A DNA stretch of 61,806 nucleotides from Desulfobacteraceae bacterium. GTDB taxonomy: Bacteria; Desulfobacterota; Desulfobacteria; Desulfobacterales; Desulfococcaceae. A program made the position numbers and the translations under genes. The stretch covers positions 1-61,806 of the forward strand of contig JAABRU010000014.1 in assembly GCA_011390755.1 (NCBI GenBank). The letters are read 5' to 3'. This document shows positions 44,306 to 53,258 of the stretch, one piece after another. Positions within the stretch are counted from its first letter, which is position 1. The number at the start of each line of letters is the position of its first letter. The notes below the pieces were generated by a model. It did not search any database, was not told the DNA's origin, and saw nothing but the letters and a program-made list of their open reading frames with translations.

Positions 44306-44713
44306 ATGAAATTTGATCCACTTATCAGCGGCGGCATTGTGGGCTTTGTCATGGGCGCTTTCGGTTTTATCATCGGCAGATTCTGGATTCTGCCCATTTC
44401 CCGCTACACCAGACTGAAAAATGAAATCAGCAGACTGCTAAAAACATACGGGAAAGGGGAGGCTGCGGAAAACAGGGAAACAATGAAACAGCAGGCCGAA
44501 TCCCTGCGGAAACTTTCTGTTGCACTTTCAGACTCCTTTGCACTGGATCTGCCGCTCTGGTACCGGATGGTGCTGGATAACCGCAAAGAATCCCCGACCG
44601 AAGCGGCCGGACATCTGATGACCCTGGCCAATACCCAAAAAGCAGAGCATATCCGGGAGCGGATTCTGAAAATTGAAAACTGCCTGAGAATGCAGGGAAA
44701 ACTGTTACAATAA
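44306..44713 (+). CDS. Small single-pass membrane protein of unknown function
   Basis: This 135-residue protein starts with a hydrophobic helix (ISGGIVGFVMGAFGFIIGRF, about residues 8-28). It continues as a mainly helical cytoplasmic domain with LRKLSVALSDSFALDLPLWY. I recognise no family. It follows the HMG-CoA lyase gene by 22 bases and may be cotranscribed. A ribosome-binding site (GGGAAG) precedes the ATG. Confidence 0.65.
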   Translation: MKFDPLISGGIVGFVMGAFGFIIGRFWILPISRYTRLKNEISRLLKTYGKGEAAENRETMKQQAESLRKLSVALSDSFALDLPLWYRMVLDNRKESPTEAAGHLMTLANTQKAEHIRERILKIENCLRMQGKLLQ

Positions 44714-44909
44714 GAGCCTGTCCGAAAACCTCCGAAACCGATTTTTGATGATCTCGTAAAAAGTCGGAAAATCAGGTTTTGATATACATTAATCATCTGA
44801 TTTTACTGACAGCGGTTTTCAAAAATCTGACTTTTTACCGATTCATCATTTTTGGAACCGGTGAAAACAGGGGGTCAGAATACCAAAAGACAGGTTTTCG
44901 GATAGGCCC
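44714..44909. mobile_element. 196-bp MITE-like element
   Basis: The left end GAGCCTGTCCGAAAACCT (44714-44731) is complementary at 16 of 18 positions to the right end 44892-44909. The element has no gene, and the internal part is AT-rich with several near-palindromic GGTTTT/AAAACC blocks. The GAGCCTGTCCGAAAA end resembles terminal repeats of IS5-type elements from memory; this was not checked. Confidence 0.65.
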
Positions 44910-44910
44910 G

Positions 44911-45049
44911 GTAGATCGAAAAGTTTCCCCCGGATACGGTTTTACGGCTGTCCCGGAGCGCAAAAACTGTATTTTTGCACGGGGTAACCGGGAGATGCGG
45001 CGGTGCAAAAATACAATTTTTGCACTCCTCCGGAAACTTTTCGATCTAC
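44911..45049. repeat. 139-bp long hairpin abutting the MITE
   Basis: GTAGATCGAAAAGTTTCC (44911-44928) is fully complementary to 45032-45049. Inside it a second inverted pair, around 44962-44980 and 45002-45024 (GCAAAAA..TATTTTTGCAC), folds further. Nothing is coded. It immediately adjoins the preceding element, so it may be one composite insertion or an extended terminator. Confidence 0.65.
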
Positions 45050-45118
45050 TGAGGCTCTAAATACAGAAATAAGGGATTCTGCCTTTTTTCAGGATACGGA
45101 AAGAACGGAGGAAAATAT

Positions 45119-45988
45119 TTGGATATCATTTTATATATTATCATCTCTCTTATTATTGTCAGACTTCTGCTTTCCTTTATTGCAGCACCGATAATGCTTC
45201 ATGCAAAAGAGCAGATGCATGCCAGACCCCGTTTTGATCTTTTTGATCCCAACAGTCTTCCCCGTGACAAAGCGGAATATTTTGCTGCAAAACTCCAACT
45301 GCTTGAAAAAGAAGGATTTGAACCGCTGAATTTTGTATCCTGGGAGAGTCACGAAAACCGGAGAATTCTCTTTGCCCTGGCCGTACACCGCAAAAACCGG
45401 GACAGTGCCATTATCGCGCTTGCCACATCCGGCATAGATAAAAAACCGCTGGAAATCCGATATACGGAATTTTCAGCAGTATTTACCGACGGCAGTGAAA
45501 TATGCAGCAGTAATAATCCGCTGCCGGATGTATTAAAACAGATTTATAAGAAAAAAGTCTTTTCCTTCCCTCAGGTAAAAGATCTGCATCATCTCTACAT
45601 TCTCCACCGCAGACTGACCGCCCGCTTTGCCCTGGGAAAAGAAGCGGTACTGCCCCCCAATGGAAAGGAGATTCAGGCACTGGAACTTTCCACAGCCCGG
45701 TCTGTGGAAAGACAGGTGGCAGCGGGGTATTTCCGAAGCGGTGAAAAGGGGGAAATCCTGAGACCCACCTGGAAAGGCGCGTTTTTTATGAGCTGGAAAC
45801 TGGCCTGGCCCCTCGGTTTTATCCGCAGTATTTTTTACCGGAAAAAAATCAATACCCTGATCCGCCAGCTGCTGGTTTCGGATACGAAAAGTGAAAACAC
45901 TCCCGCGCCGCGGATAATATCCGAACAGATAATCGAAAAAAATGAAGAAGCGGCTGAAAAAAAGACGGGGACGGAAGCGGAGGGATGA
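45119..45988 (+). CDS. Membrane-anchored protein of unknown function
   Basis: This 289-residue protein has an N-terminal hydrophobic anchor (ILYIIISLIIVRLLLSFIAA), then a basic soluble domain with strands and helices (ILFALAVHRKNRDSAIIALA). A hydrophobic patch near residue 225 (AFFMSWKLAWPLGFIRSIFY) may be a second membrane contact. No recognised family. The start is a TTG with GGAGG seven bases upstream; no better start lies nearby. The C-terminal 30 residues are highly charged. Confidence 0.65.
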   Translation: MDIILYIIISLIIVRLLLSFIAAPIMLHAKEQMHARPRFDLFDPNSLPRDKAEYFAAKLQLLEKEGFEPLNFVSWESHENRRILFALAVHRKNRDSAIIALATSGIDKKPLEIRYTEFSAVFTDGSEICSSNNPLPDVLKQIYKKKVFSFPQVKDLHHLYILHRRLTARFALGKEAVLPPNGKEIQALELSTARSVERQVAAGYFRSGEKGEILRPTWKGAFFMSWKLAWPLGFIRSIFYRKKINTLIRQLLVSDTKSENTPAPRIISEQIIEKNEEAAEKKTGTEAEG

Positions 45989-46078
45989 TTTGATTTTCCT
46001 CCAAAGATTTTTTTACCATCCCGCAATTTTGCACATGACAATCACACCCTTTCTGCAAAGCAGGAAATAAGAGATAAA

Positions 46079-48286
46079 ATGGATATACATTTTTCAGATC
46101 GGCATTTATACGGCATACAGGAAAAAATCAGTGAGGGGCAGCGTCTCCGCGCGGAAGACGGGCTGATGCTCTACCGGAGCCCGGATATTACCGGCCTGGG
46201 GCATCTGGCAGATCAGGTGCGCCGGAAACGCCATGGAAATACAGCCTATTATGTCTACAATCAGCACATCAACTACAGTAATATATGCATCAACCGCTGC
46301 CGCTTCTGCGCATTTGCCAGAGACAAAGAGGAAAAGGGGAGTTATACATATTCCATTGAAGATGTGGAAAAACATCTGCGGGAAAGAATAGAAGAACCTG
46401 TCCGGGAAATCCATATGGTGGGGGGACTGAATCCCGCGCTGGAATTTTCCTATTATCCGGAACTGCTCCGCTGCATAAAAAAAATCCGTCCCGATGTCAG
46501 CATCAAGGCATTTACCGCGGTGGAGATTGATTATCTTTCACAGATTTCCGGCCTTTCCCTGGAAGATACCATTGCTGTGCTCAAAGAAGCCGGGCTGGAT
46601 ATGATACCGGGCGGCGGTGCGGAAATTTTGCACCCGAGGATTCATGCAGAACTTTTTCCCCGCAAAATCAGCGGAAAACGCTGGCTGGAGGTCATGGAGG
46701 CACTGCACGGGGCAGGACTGGGCGCAAATGCCACCATGCTCTACGGCCATATTGAAAGCAGGGAAGAACGCATCCGCCACCTGATAAGTCTGCGGGAATT
46801 ACAGGATAAAACCGGCGGATTTTCCGCGTTCATTCCCCTGGCTTTCCATCCGCAGAATACAAAACTCTCCCATCTTCCGTCCACAACTGCCTATGATGAT
46901 CTGAGAACCGTGGCCATTGCCCGGCTCATGCTGGATAATTTTGATCATATCAAGGCATACTGGGTGATGATAGGTGAAAAACTGGCCCAGACGGCCCTGT
47001 TTTTCGGGGCAGACGATCTGGACGGAACCATTGTGGAAGAAAAAATTACCCATATGGCCGGAGCCTCATCCCCCAAGGGACTGCACCGGGAAGAGATGGA
47101 GCATCTCATCACTGCCGCCGGTTTTGTTCCCGTGGAACGGAATTCTTTTTATCAACCGGTCAGAAATGCTGCGGCAAATGCCCCGGTAACAAACCCGGTA
47201 ACAAAAAAGGAAAGCAGTGCAGAACTCCGGTGCATTGCGGAAAAGGTGAAAAACAGTGAGCGGATTGACGCACAGGAAGCCCTGACACTGTATCAGAAGG
47301 CCGATCTCCTTAGCCTGGGCGCACTCGCGGACGGCATATGCAGGCGGATGCACCCGGAGCGGATTGTCACTTATGTGGTTGACCGGAATATCAATTATAC
47401 CAATGTCTGCGTATCCGGCTGCCGCTTCTGTGCCTTTTACCGCAGCGCGGATGCACCGGACGCGTATGTGATTTCCAGAGAAGATTTGCATCAGAAGATT
47501 CAGGAAACCATAGATGTGGGCGGTACACAGATACTGCTGCAGGGCGGAATGCACCCGGATTTGGATCTGGATTATTATACGGGTCTTTTGCGGGATATTC
47601 ATGAAAATTTCCACATCCATATCCACGGTTTTTCTCCTCCGGAAATTGCCTGTCTTGCCCGAAAAAGCGGACTGTCCATAGAAAAAACACTGGAGGAACT
47701 CAAAAAAGCCGGGCTGAATTCCATCCCCGGGGGCGGCGCGGAAATCCTGGTGGATGAAATCCGGGAACAGCTTTCTCCCCATAAATGCACTGCGGAAACC
47801 TGGCTCTGTGTTATGGGCACGGCCCATACCCTGGGGCTGCGCACCACAGCCACCATGATGTTCGGTCATCTGGAAAAACCCGGGCATGTAATAGATCATC
47901 TGATGAATATCCGGGAACTGCAGGATGCCACCGGCGGTTTCACTGCCTTTATTCCCTGGACCTTTCAGCCGGGCAATACGAAAATTGACGTGATCCCGCG
48001 CACGGCAGCGGAATACCTCCGGGTACTGTCTTTATCCCGCATTGTACTGGACAATATTGCCAATATTCAGGCTTCCTGGGTCACACAGGGAGATAAAATT
48101 GCACAGACCTCCCTGGCCTTCGGTGCCAATGATCTGGGGTCCACCATGATTGAGGAAAATGTTGTGGCCGCCGCGGGGGTGAGCTTCCGCCTGCCCGAAT
48201 CCGAAATGATCCGCCTGATACAAAGTGCCGGATTTCAGGCTGTGCAGCGGGACTGTTTTTACAATCACCTGAGAGTGAAGGCATGA
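46079..48286 (+). CDS. Fused aminofutalosine synthase MqnE - cyclase MqnC
   Basis: This 735-residue radical SAM protein is made of two homologous enzymes. The N-terminal half (about 1-365) has CINRCRFC and the NQHINYSNIC stretch and matches MqnE, which joins SAM to 3-[(1-carboxyvinyl)oxy]benzoate to make aminofutalosine. The C-terminal half (about 380-735) has CVSGCRFC, QGGMHPDLDLDYY and IPGGGAEILVDEIR and matches MqnC, the dehypoxanthinylfutalosine cyclase. Both belong to the futalosine route to menaquinone. A short linker (NAPVTNPVTKKESS) joins them. A missing MqnA or MqnB neighbour is not unusual. The halves are separate proteins in most organisms. Confidence 0.9.
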   Translation: MDIHFSDRHLYGIQEKISEGQRLRAEDGLMLYRSPDITGLGHLADQVRRKRHGNTAYYVYNQHINYSNICINRCRFCAFARDKEEKGSYTYSIEDVEKHLRERIEEPVREIHMVGGLNPALEFSYYPELLRCIKKIRPDVSIKAFTAVEIDYLSQISGLSLEDTIAVLKEAGLDMIPGGGAEILHPRIHAELFPRKISGKRWLEVMEALHGAGLGANATMLYGHIESREERIRHLISLRELQDKTGGFSAFIPLAFHPQNTKLSHLPSTTAYDDLRTVAIARLMLDNFDHIKAYWVMIGEKLAQTALFFGADDLDGTIVEEKITHMAGASSPKGLHREEMEHLITAAGFVPVERNSFYQPVRNAAANAPVTNPVTKKESSAELRCIAEKVKNSERIDAQEALTLYQKADLLSLGALADGICRRMHPERIVTYVVDRNINYTNVCVSGCRFCAFYRSADAPDAYVISREDLHQKIQETIDVGGTQILLQGGMHPDLDLDYYTGLLRDIHENFHIHIHGFSPPEIACLARKSGLSIEKTLEELKKAGLNSIPGGGAEILVDEIREQLSPHKCTAETWLCVMGTAHTLGLRTTATMMFGHLEKPGHVIDHLMNIRELQDATGGFTAFIPWTFQPGNTKIDVIPRTAAEYLRVLSLSRIVLDNIANIQASWVTQGDKIAQTSLAFGANDLGSTMIEENVVAAAGVSFRLPESEMIRLIQSAGFQAVQRDCFYNHLRVKA

Positions 48287-48340
48287 AAAATGGCCGGGAG
48301 CATGAAATTGACTCGTTCCCGGGCTCTGCCCCAATGCCAT

Positions 48341-48473
48341 TAAGGTGATTTCCGGAAAAGATGATACCGGAGGAGTGCCGAACTGAAAGTTTGGCAGTGT
48401 CCGGCGGAATGACAGTCCCGCTCACAGACTTTCCACCTGTGAGACGGTACATTCATATTCGGAAATCGCCTTA
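48341..48473. mobile_element. MITE-like element, copy 1
   Basis: The ends TAAGGTGATTTCCGG and, inverted, TAAGGCGATTTCCG form imperfect terminal inverted repeats. Shared internal words GGAGTGCCG, CACAGACTTTCC and GGCACATTCATAT or its variant tie it to a second copy at 50792-50950. The element has no gene. It sits between the GTTCCCGGGC (48315-48324) and GCCCGGGAAC (48533-48542) inverted pair, just after the MqnE-MqnC gene. Confidence 0.7.
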
Positions 48474-48596
48474 AGACTCCCCTCCCACCGGGGGATGGGA
48501 ATTTTCTGCTTAACTGAATGCCATTGGGGCTCTGCCCGGGAACGGGTTGAAAAGGCAGGTTGCTGAACGGGTTCGGTGTATGTTCCGGAGCAAAAA

Positions 48597-50324
48597 TCAT
48601 TTCCCCTTCAGTTTTTGCAGATTTTCCCTGGCAAAATCTATGGAAGGGTCCATGGCCAGCGCCATTTCAAACCAGGCAATGGCTTTTTCTTTCTGTCCCA
48701 TTTCCCGGTAGTTGACTGCAATATTGGCATGATCAATGGCCGAAGAAGGATTCAGCTCCAGGACCTTCCGGAAACTTTCAACAGCCTTTTCATGTTCTTT
48801 CAGTTTAAAATAGCAAAAACCTTTGAGATTGTGAATATCGGTTCTTTCCGGATCCAGCAATTCCCCTTTTTCCAGTACATCCAATGCTTTTTTGTATTCT
48901 TCCATTTCTTTCAGACACAGGCCTGTGTAGGAATAAATATCGGGCAGCACCCGGGGGGACGGGTTCAGCATGAGGGTCTCTTCCAGATAACGCAGTGCCG
49001 CTTTTGTTTCCCCCAGTGCCAGATGGGAAGTGCCGAGAAAAAAACGGACATAATACTTACCGGGAAGCCGTTCTTCCATTTTCAGAAGTCGGGAAATGGC
49101 CTGCGGGGGCGGGTTCTGTTCCGAAATCAGTTTCGCGCAGAACATGCCGACACTGCTGTTTTCCGCACGTTCCCGGAAATGCGTCCCCGGAATCATGACA
49201 TAATAGGCGGGAATCTGCAGACGGGGATGCGCGGTATTTATCACCAGCACTTCCATCTGCTTCCGGGAAAACGCGCGCAGCAGATTCTCAATCTCCCTTT
49301 TGATATTCCTGTGGGAAAGATCCGGCAGTTCCTGAATGGCAACTTCTTTTTCCGTGTTTATAATAAAATCCGCATCTTCCATGCGGGAAAATTTGGGCAG
49401 ACCGCTGGCGAGATAATTGGACCCGCTGTTAAAATCCCCTCCGAGCTGGGCGGTTTCGCTCAGGGCACGGCTCAGTGCCTTTTGGGGATCAGGACTGGTC
49501 CCGGCTGTCCAGACAATTTCACTGGATTCGGGAAAGGTCTGCGGATCACAGGCCAGCACACCGACAGTGGGGATTCCCGTGTCCAGACTGAAATCCGAAA
49601 GATAAAGCCGCACCCCCGCGCGGGCATATTTTTCCATCATTTCCATTACAGCCGCATCCTTTGCCGAGTCCGGCCGGATACGGGGGACCCGGAGCATGCC
49701 CCGGCTGACCAGGGAGGAGACATGCCGTTCCGCCACCTCACAGATTCCCTGGCAGATGGCTTCTTCCGGGCCGTTCCCCGCGCAGGAACCGTTGAATTCA
49801 TTGATGGTATAAAACCAGTCAATGGGAATCAGCACCTCCCTGTCCTGACTGAGATTATATCCCTCTGCCCATCTCATGGGCAGGGAGGAAAAAATTTCAT
49901 AAACAGCCTGCGCATCTTCGGACATATCATGGACGGATCGGCGGATCTGCACAAAAGGAAGAGCCCGGTCTTTGAGATTCCGGTATTCACCCCGGATAAA
50001 ATTGCTTTGATTTTTGTAATAACTGAAAAAACTGAACCGCTCGGCCAGTTCCATCACGGCACTGGCCTCGGCCTGCTGCGGTGTCGCTCCTTTTCCCATC
50101 TGTTTTCTGCTTCCGGTCAGGGCCAGCGCGTCCGGCCCGCAGGTGCTGAAATATACGGGAATATCCAGTCTGCCGTTGTCAATGCGTACCGCCTTTTCCA
50201 GAATATCCAGCCCGGTTTTTTCCATTTTCTGTTTAAAATGCCTTACCGTTTCCTCCGGTGTGATGATTTTGTCCTGGTCAAAGGTTTCCTGTTTAAACGC
50301 ATCCTGCAATATTATTCTGCTCAT
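48597..50324 (-). CDS. YcaO-domain protein with C-terminal TPRs
   Basis: This 575-residue protein has a YcaO ATP-binding domain at about residues 50-390 (GKGATPQQAEASAVMELAER with the Glu pair, then ICEVAERHVSSL). Four TPR-type repeats occupy the C-terminal 180 residues (YLEETLMLNPSPRVLPDIYS, YTGLCLKEMEEYKKALDVLE). YcaO enzymes activate amide bonds to make azolines, thioamides or macroamidines. No precursor peptide, dehydrogenase or TfuA gene is adjacent, so the substrate is unknown; a protein-modifying role is possible. A GGAG site precedes the ATG. Confidence 0.85.
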   Translation of the reverse strand: MSRIILQDAFKQETFDQDKIITPEETVRHFKQKMEKTGLDILEKAVRIDNGRLDIPVYFSTCGPDALALTGSRKQMGKGATPQQAEASAVMELAERFSFFSYYKNQSNFIRGEYRNLKDRALPFVQIRRSVHDMSEDAQAVYEIFSSLPMRWAEGYNLSQDREVLIPIDWFYTINEFNGSCAGNGPEEAICQGICEVAERHVSSLVSRGMLRVPRIRPDSAKDAAVMEMMEKYARAGVRLYLSDFSLDTGIPTVGVLACDPQTFPESSEIVWTAGTSPDPQKALSRALSETAQLGGDFNSGSNYLASGLPKFSRMEDADFIINTEKEVAIQELPDLSHRNIKREIENLLRAFSRKQMEVLVINTAHPRLQIPAYYVMIPGTHFRERAENSSVGMFCAKLISEQNPPPQAISRLLKMEERLPGKYYVRFFLGTSHLALGETKAALRYLEETLMLNPSPRVLPDIYSYTGLCLKEMEEYKKALDVLEKGELLDPERTDIHNLKGFCYFKLKEHEKAVESFRKVLELNPSSAIDHANIAVNYREMGQKEKAIAWFEMALAMDPSIDFARENLQKLKGK

Positions 50325-50674
50325 TATTATTTTCTCCCTTACGATGTCAAAAAAAACGGGTACCGGGTCAAATCCCCTGATTCCCCCTCCTGCCCCATTG
50401 CCGTCATTTTACGCACTCCCGGTCAGCCCTGACTTTAATGGCATTTGCCGGGCCTGTCCCGGACGTGCATATGCAATAGGACCCAGCGGCAGGAAACCGA
50501 CGGAAACCGGATGCATCAGGGAATTTGACCCACTACCCAAAAAAACAAATTGAACATGTTTGGGAAAAGAATACAAGCATTTTTTAAATTGACTTGTGTA
50601 TAAGAATCTGTTACAAGCATGACGTTTTTCAATTGTTCTGTCCGGGAAGTCTGTTCGGGCCGAAGGTTCTGTCC
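50325..50674. repeat. Inverted-repeat element before tRNA-Ala
   Basis: GGGTCAAATCCCCTGAT (about 50367-50383) and the inverted ATCAGGGAATTTGACCC (about 50515-50531) are flanked by GGGTA and TACCC. Together they form a 180-bp element with terminal inverted repeats of about 23 bp and three mismatches. GGGTCAAA...CCCTGATG recurs near 35537. No gene is present. TTGACT (50589-50594) and TACAAG 17 bases later form a plausible promoter for the tRNA. Confidence 0.6.
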
Positions 50675-50750
50675 GGGGATGTAGCTCAGATGGGAGAGCG
50701 TGGCGTTCGCAATGCCAAGGCCAGGGGTTCGATCCCCCTCATCTCCACCA
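50675..50750 (+). tRNA. tRNA-Ala, anticodon CGC
   Basis: The acceptor stem GGGGATG pairs with CATCTCC with one G-U pair. The D arm is GCTCAGATGGGAGAGC, the anticodon loop TTCGCAA has CGC at 50708-50710, and the T arm is CCAGGGGTTCGATCCCCCT-like. CCA is encoded. The anticodon reads GCG. No second tRNA gene adjoins it. Confidence 0.93.
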
Positions 50751-51411
50751 TAAATGCGCAAATGGGCAGGAAAAACAGATTGTCCTGATTCCTGGTGATT
50801 TCCTGAAAAAAATATACCAGAGGAGTGCCGGACCGAGAAGACTTCGGCAGGCTCAGTCGGGTTTTTTGCCGGTGTCTGACAGCCAGGTCACAGACTTTCC
50901 GTCAGTGACTCCTCCGGAAGCGGCACATTCATATTTGAAAAACCGCCTTATACATACCTTTATTCGGTATATGCCGATGAAGATTCAGAAACTTCGGATA
51001 AAGTAAAAGCAGAACATGATAAAATCATACTTCCGGAACTGATTTTATAAGCGGCTGATTTTACAATACCGGATTGCAACCCTTCATTTGCATAATGTAC
51101 CGTACGGTATGCAGACTTCCGGAAAATTTTTCCGGGGACCGGATATATCTTTTTCCCTGAGATTTCCGACCCCGCTTATTATCGCGGATTATTATCTGAA
51201 ACTATTCAGTATGCCGGGGTTTTCACTGCGTTCCCCCCGGCCTGCCCCAAAATAATTATCTTAAACACTGTATGAGGCAGGGGCAGGTTCTGCTGAAAAA
51301 ACGGATTCGGAAAAATAATCAGTGTTTCATAAATATATTACAGTATGCTATCCTCCTTTACGCCTTTTATTCAGGGCATGAAGGAGGTTTTCTTTTGGCA
51401 GGGAGAATAAA
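50751..51411. repeat. Gene-poor stretch with MITE copy 2 and dispersed repeat
   Basis: 50792-50950 is the second copy of the MITE-like element seen at 48341-48473. 51046-51098 matches, in inverted orientation, the dispersed repeat at 10945-10995. A fragment around 50955-51048 reads as an 18-28 codon open frame with no known family. The rest shows nothing clear. Confidence 0.65.
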
Positions 51412-52065
51412 ATGAAAAATACAATTCCGGCAGTTTTTCTTTCCTTTTTACTCATCACTTCCTGTTCTGCCCCGGAACCGGTTGTCAAACCCCTGCATGT
51501 TTCCCCGGAAATGAAAAAAATTCTGGTTGTTTCTTTTCGGAATGCAGCCGAAAACAGCGGGGACAGCCAGGGGGTGCGCTGCCCTTTGAGCGGGAAAATA
51601 TTTGTCTCCGGCGAAGTTGCCCCGGAGGCTGAAAATCTTCTGAGCGGGCATTTGAAAAAAATACTGCAAAAATACGATCAGTTTATATTTATTACACCTG
51701 ATCAGGTGCAGGGAATCCGGTCCGAAAACGGGACAGGGGCCGATGAACGGCAGATGCTTGCGGAAACCGGCAGAAAACTGGGGGCGGATGCGGTGCTGGC
51801 AGGCCATATTTACCGCTACCGGGACAGAGTGGGCGCAAAACTTTCGGTAGAATCACCGGCTTCAGTGGCTTTTGATCTGCATTTTCTGCGCGTGGCGGAC
51901 GGCAGGGTAATATGGTCAAATCATTTTGATGAAACCCAGAAAGCACTGACAGATGATCTTTTCCGTTTATCCTCATTTTTACAAAGGGACGGTCAGTGGA
52001 TTACCGCAGAACAGATGGCACTTGCCGGTCTTGAAAATATAATGGAGGCTTTTCAATTACCATGA
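51412..52065 (+). CDS. Putative lipoprotein of unknown function
   Basis: This 217-residue protein has a lipoprotein signal ending in the lipobox LLITSC (about residue 17). The mature part is a small alpha/beta domain with [20 protein letters not shown] and [16 protein letters not shown]. The pattern resembles periplasmic TolB/PEGA-neighbour lipoproteins only loosely, so I assign no function. The ATG is preceded by GGGAG. It overlaps the hisA start by four bases. Confidence 0.7.
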   Translation: MKNTIPAVFLSFLLITSCSAPEPVVKPLHVSPEMKKILVVSFRNAAENSGDSQGVRCPLSGKIFVSGEVAPEAENLLSGHLKKILQKYDQFIFITPDQVQGIRSENGTGADERQMLAETGRKLGADAVLAGHIYRYRDRVGAKLSVESPASVAFDLHFLRVADGRVIWSNHFDETQKALTDDLFRLSSFLQRDGQWITAEQMALAGLENIMEAFQLP

Positions 52066-52799
52066 TCATTATTCCGGCAATAGATCTCAAAGAAGGAAAA
52101 TGCGTCCGGCTCCTGCAGGGACGCATGGATGCGGAAACGGTATTTTCGGACAATCCGGCTGCTGTGGCAAAACGCTGGGCCGATGCCGGGGCAGAAATTA
52201 TCCATGTGGTGGATCTGGACGGGGCAATCGCCAAAAGACCCCGGAATCTTTCCGTAATTCAAAACATTCTGGAAAGTGTCAGGATTCCCGTGCAAATCGG
52301 CGGAGGCATACGGGACAACGCCACCATCCGCATGTATCTGGATATGGGCATCACCCGGGTCATTATCGGAACCGAAGCCGTGCGGAATCCGCAGCTGGTC
52401 AAAGATGCCTGCCGGACATTTCCGGGGCAGATCATCGTCGGCATTGATGCCCGCAATGGCCGGGTGGCCATTGAGGGCTGGACAGAAACCACCGGCACTC
52501 CGGCAAGTGAGCTGGCCAAAATGTTTGAAGACAGCGGTGTGGCCGCCATTAATTTTACCGACATCAGCCGGGACGGTATGCAGACCGGACCCAATATCGA
52601 AGAAACCCGGAAACTGGCCGAAGCTGTCCGTATTCCGGTGATCGCTTCCGGCGGTGTGTCCGGTCTTTCGGATATCCGCAGTCTTCTCCCCCTGGAATCC
52701 TGCGGTGTCAGCGGGGTGATTACTGGGCGTGCCCTGTACAGCGGCAGTCTGGATTTGAAAGAAGCGATAGCACTGGCAAAAACAGAAAAAAGTGAATAG
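52062..52799 (+). CDS. hisA: Phosphoribosylformimino-AICAR-ribotide isomerase
   Basis: This 245-residue beta-alpha barrel catalyses the ProFAR isomerisation of histidine synthesis. The N-terminal [18 protein letters not shown] carries the catalytic Asp, the second-half IVGIDARNG carries the matching Asp, and the phosphate sites are GGGIRD and SGGVSGLSD. No other his gene adjoins it. The start overlaps the lipoprotein stop (ATGA-like), with GGAGG upstream. Confidence 0.96.
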   Translation: MIIIPAIDLKEGKCVRLLQGRMDAETVFSDNPAAVAKRWADAGAEIIHVVDLDGAIAKRPRNLSVIQNILESVRIPVQIGGGIRDNATIRMYLDMGITRVIIGTEAVRNPQLVKDACRTFPGQIIVGIDARNGRVAIEGWTETTGTPASELAKMFEDSGVAAINFTDISRDGMQTGPNIEETRKLAEAVRIPVIASGGVSGLSDIRSLLPLESCGVSGVITGRALYSGSLDLKEAIALAKTEKSE

Positions 52800-53258
52800 A
52801 TTTTTTTATAATAATATCTCATCCCGGCAAGGCCGGAAAACAATGGTGTGCAGGAAAGACCGTCTCCCTTATCTTTCAGGAAAAGAAACCGCTGTCATTT
52901 TTTTTCCGCCCTTCTGCAATTGACAAAAATCTGTTGAAATCTTATACTGTAAATTTGCGGTAATCGTGCAGACTGTTTTAGAACCGGAAATATATGCATG
53001 GGACTGTCCCAAAAATAATCTGCCCGTCAGCAGGAAGGAAAATTTTTTTTGCAACCGCCTCCTGCGGGAAACGGGTATTTATATTTTGGGAAAGACCCTT
53101 ATCATATCCGGTTTTTCAAAAAAGCCGCGGAAGGAGAGAAGCATCCGGACACGTCTCTGACCGCCGGAGCAAATATCCGGAGCCGGGATATTGCTGTCTG
53201 CAAAAAATCTTACCTTCCTTTTTCTTTTGCAGATGTTTGCACTGACGGAGGGCACTTC
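52800..53258. other. Leader region ahead of dnaG
   Basis: A strong promoter (entry at 52920) is followed by about 310 bases of leader with no clear gene; short open frames on both strands look accidental. The only structured features are short AT-rich words. The long leader may hold regulation of the dnaG-rpoD operon, but I see no known RNA motif. Confidence 0.5.
52920..52948 (+). promoter_or_regulatory. Sigma70-type promoter for the dnaG-rpoD operon
   Basis: TTGACA (52920-52925) and TATACT (52943-52948) are spaced exactly 17 bases apart. The next gene on the strand is dnaG. No other good match lies closer. Confidence 0.8.

Noticed and set aside
48576..50432. 618-codon plus-strand frame opposite the YcaO gene
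   Set aside because: It mirrors the YcaO-TPR gene on the reverse strand, which has clear domain motifs and a ribosome-binding site.
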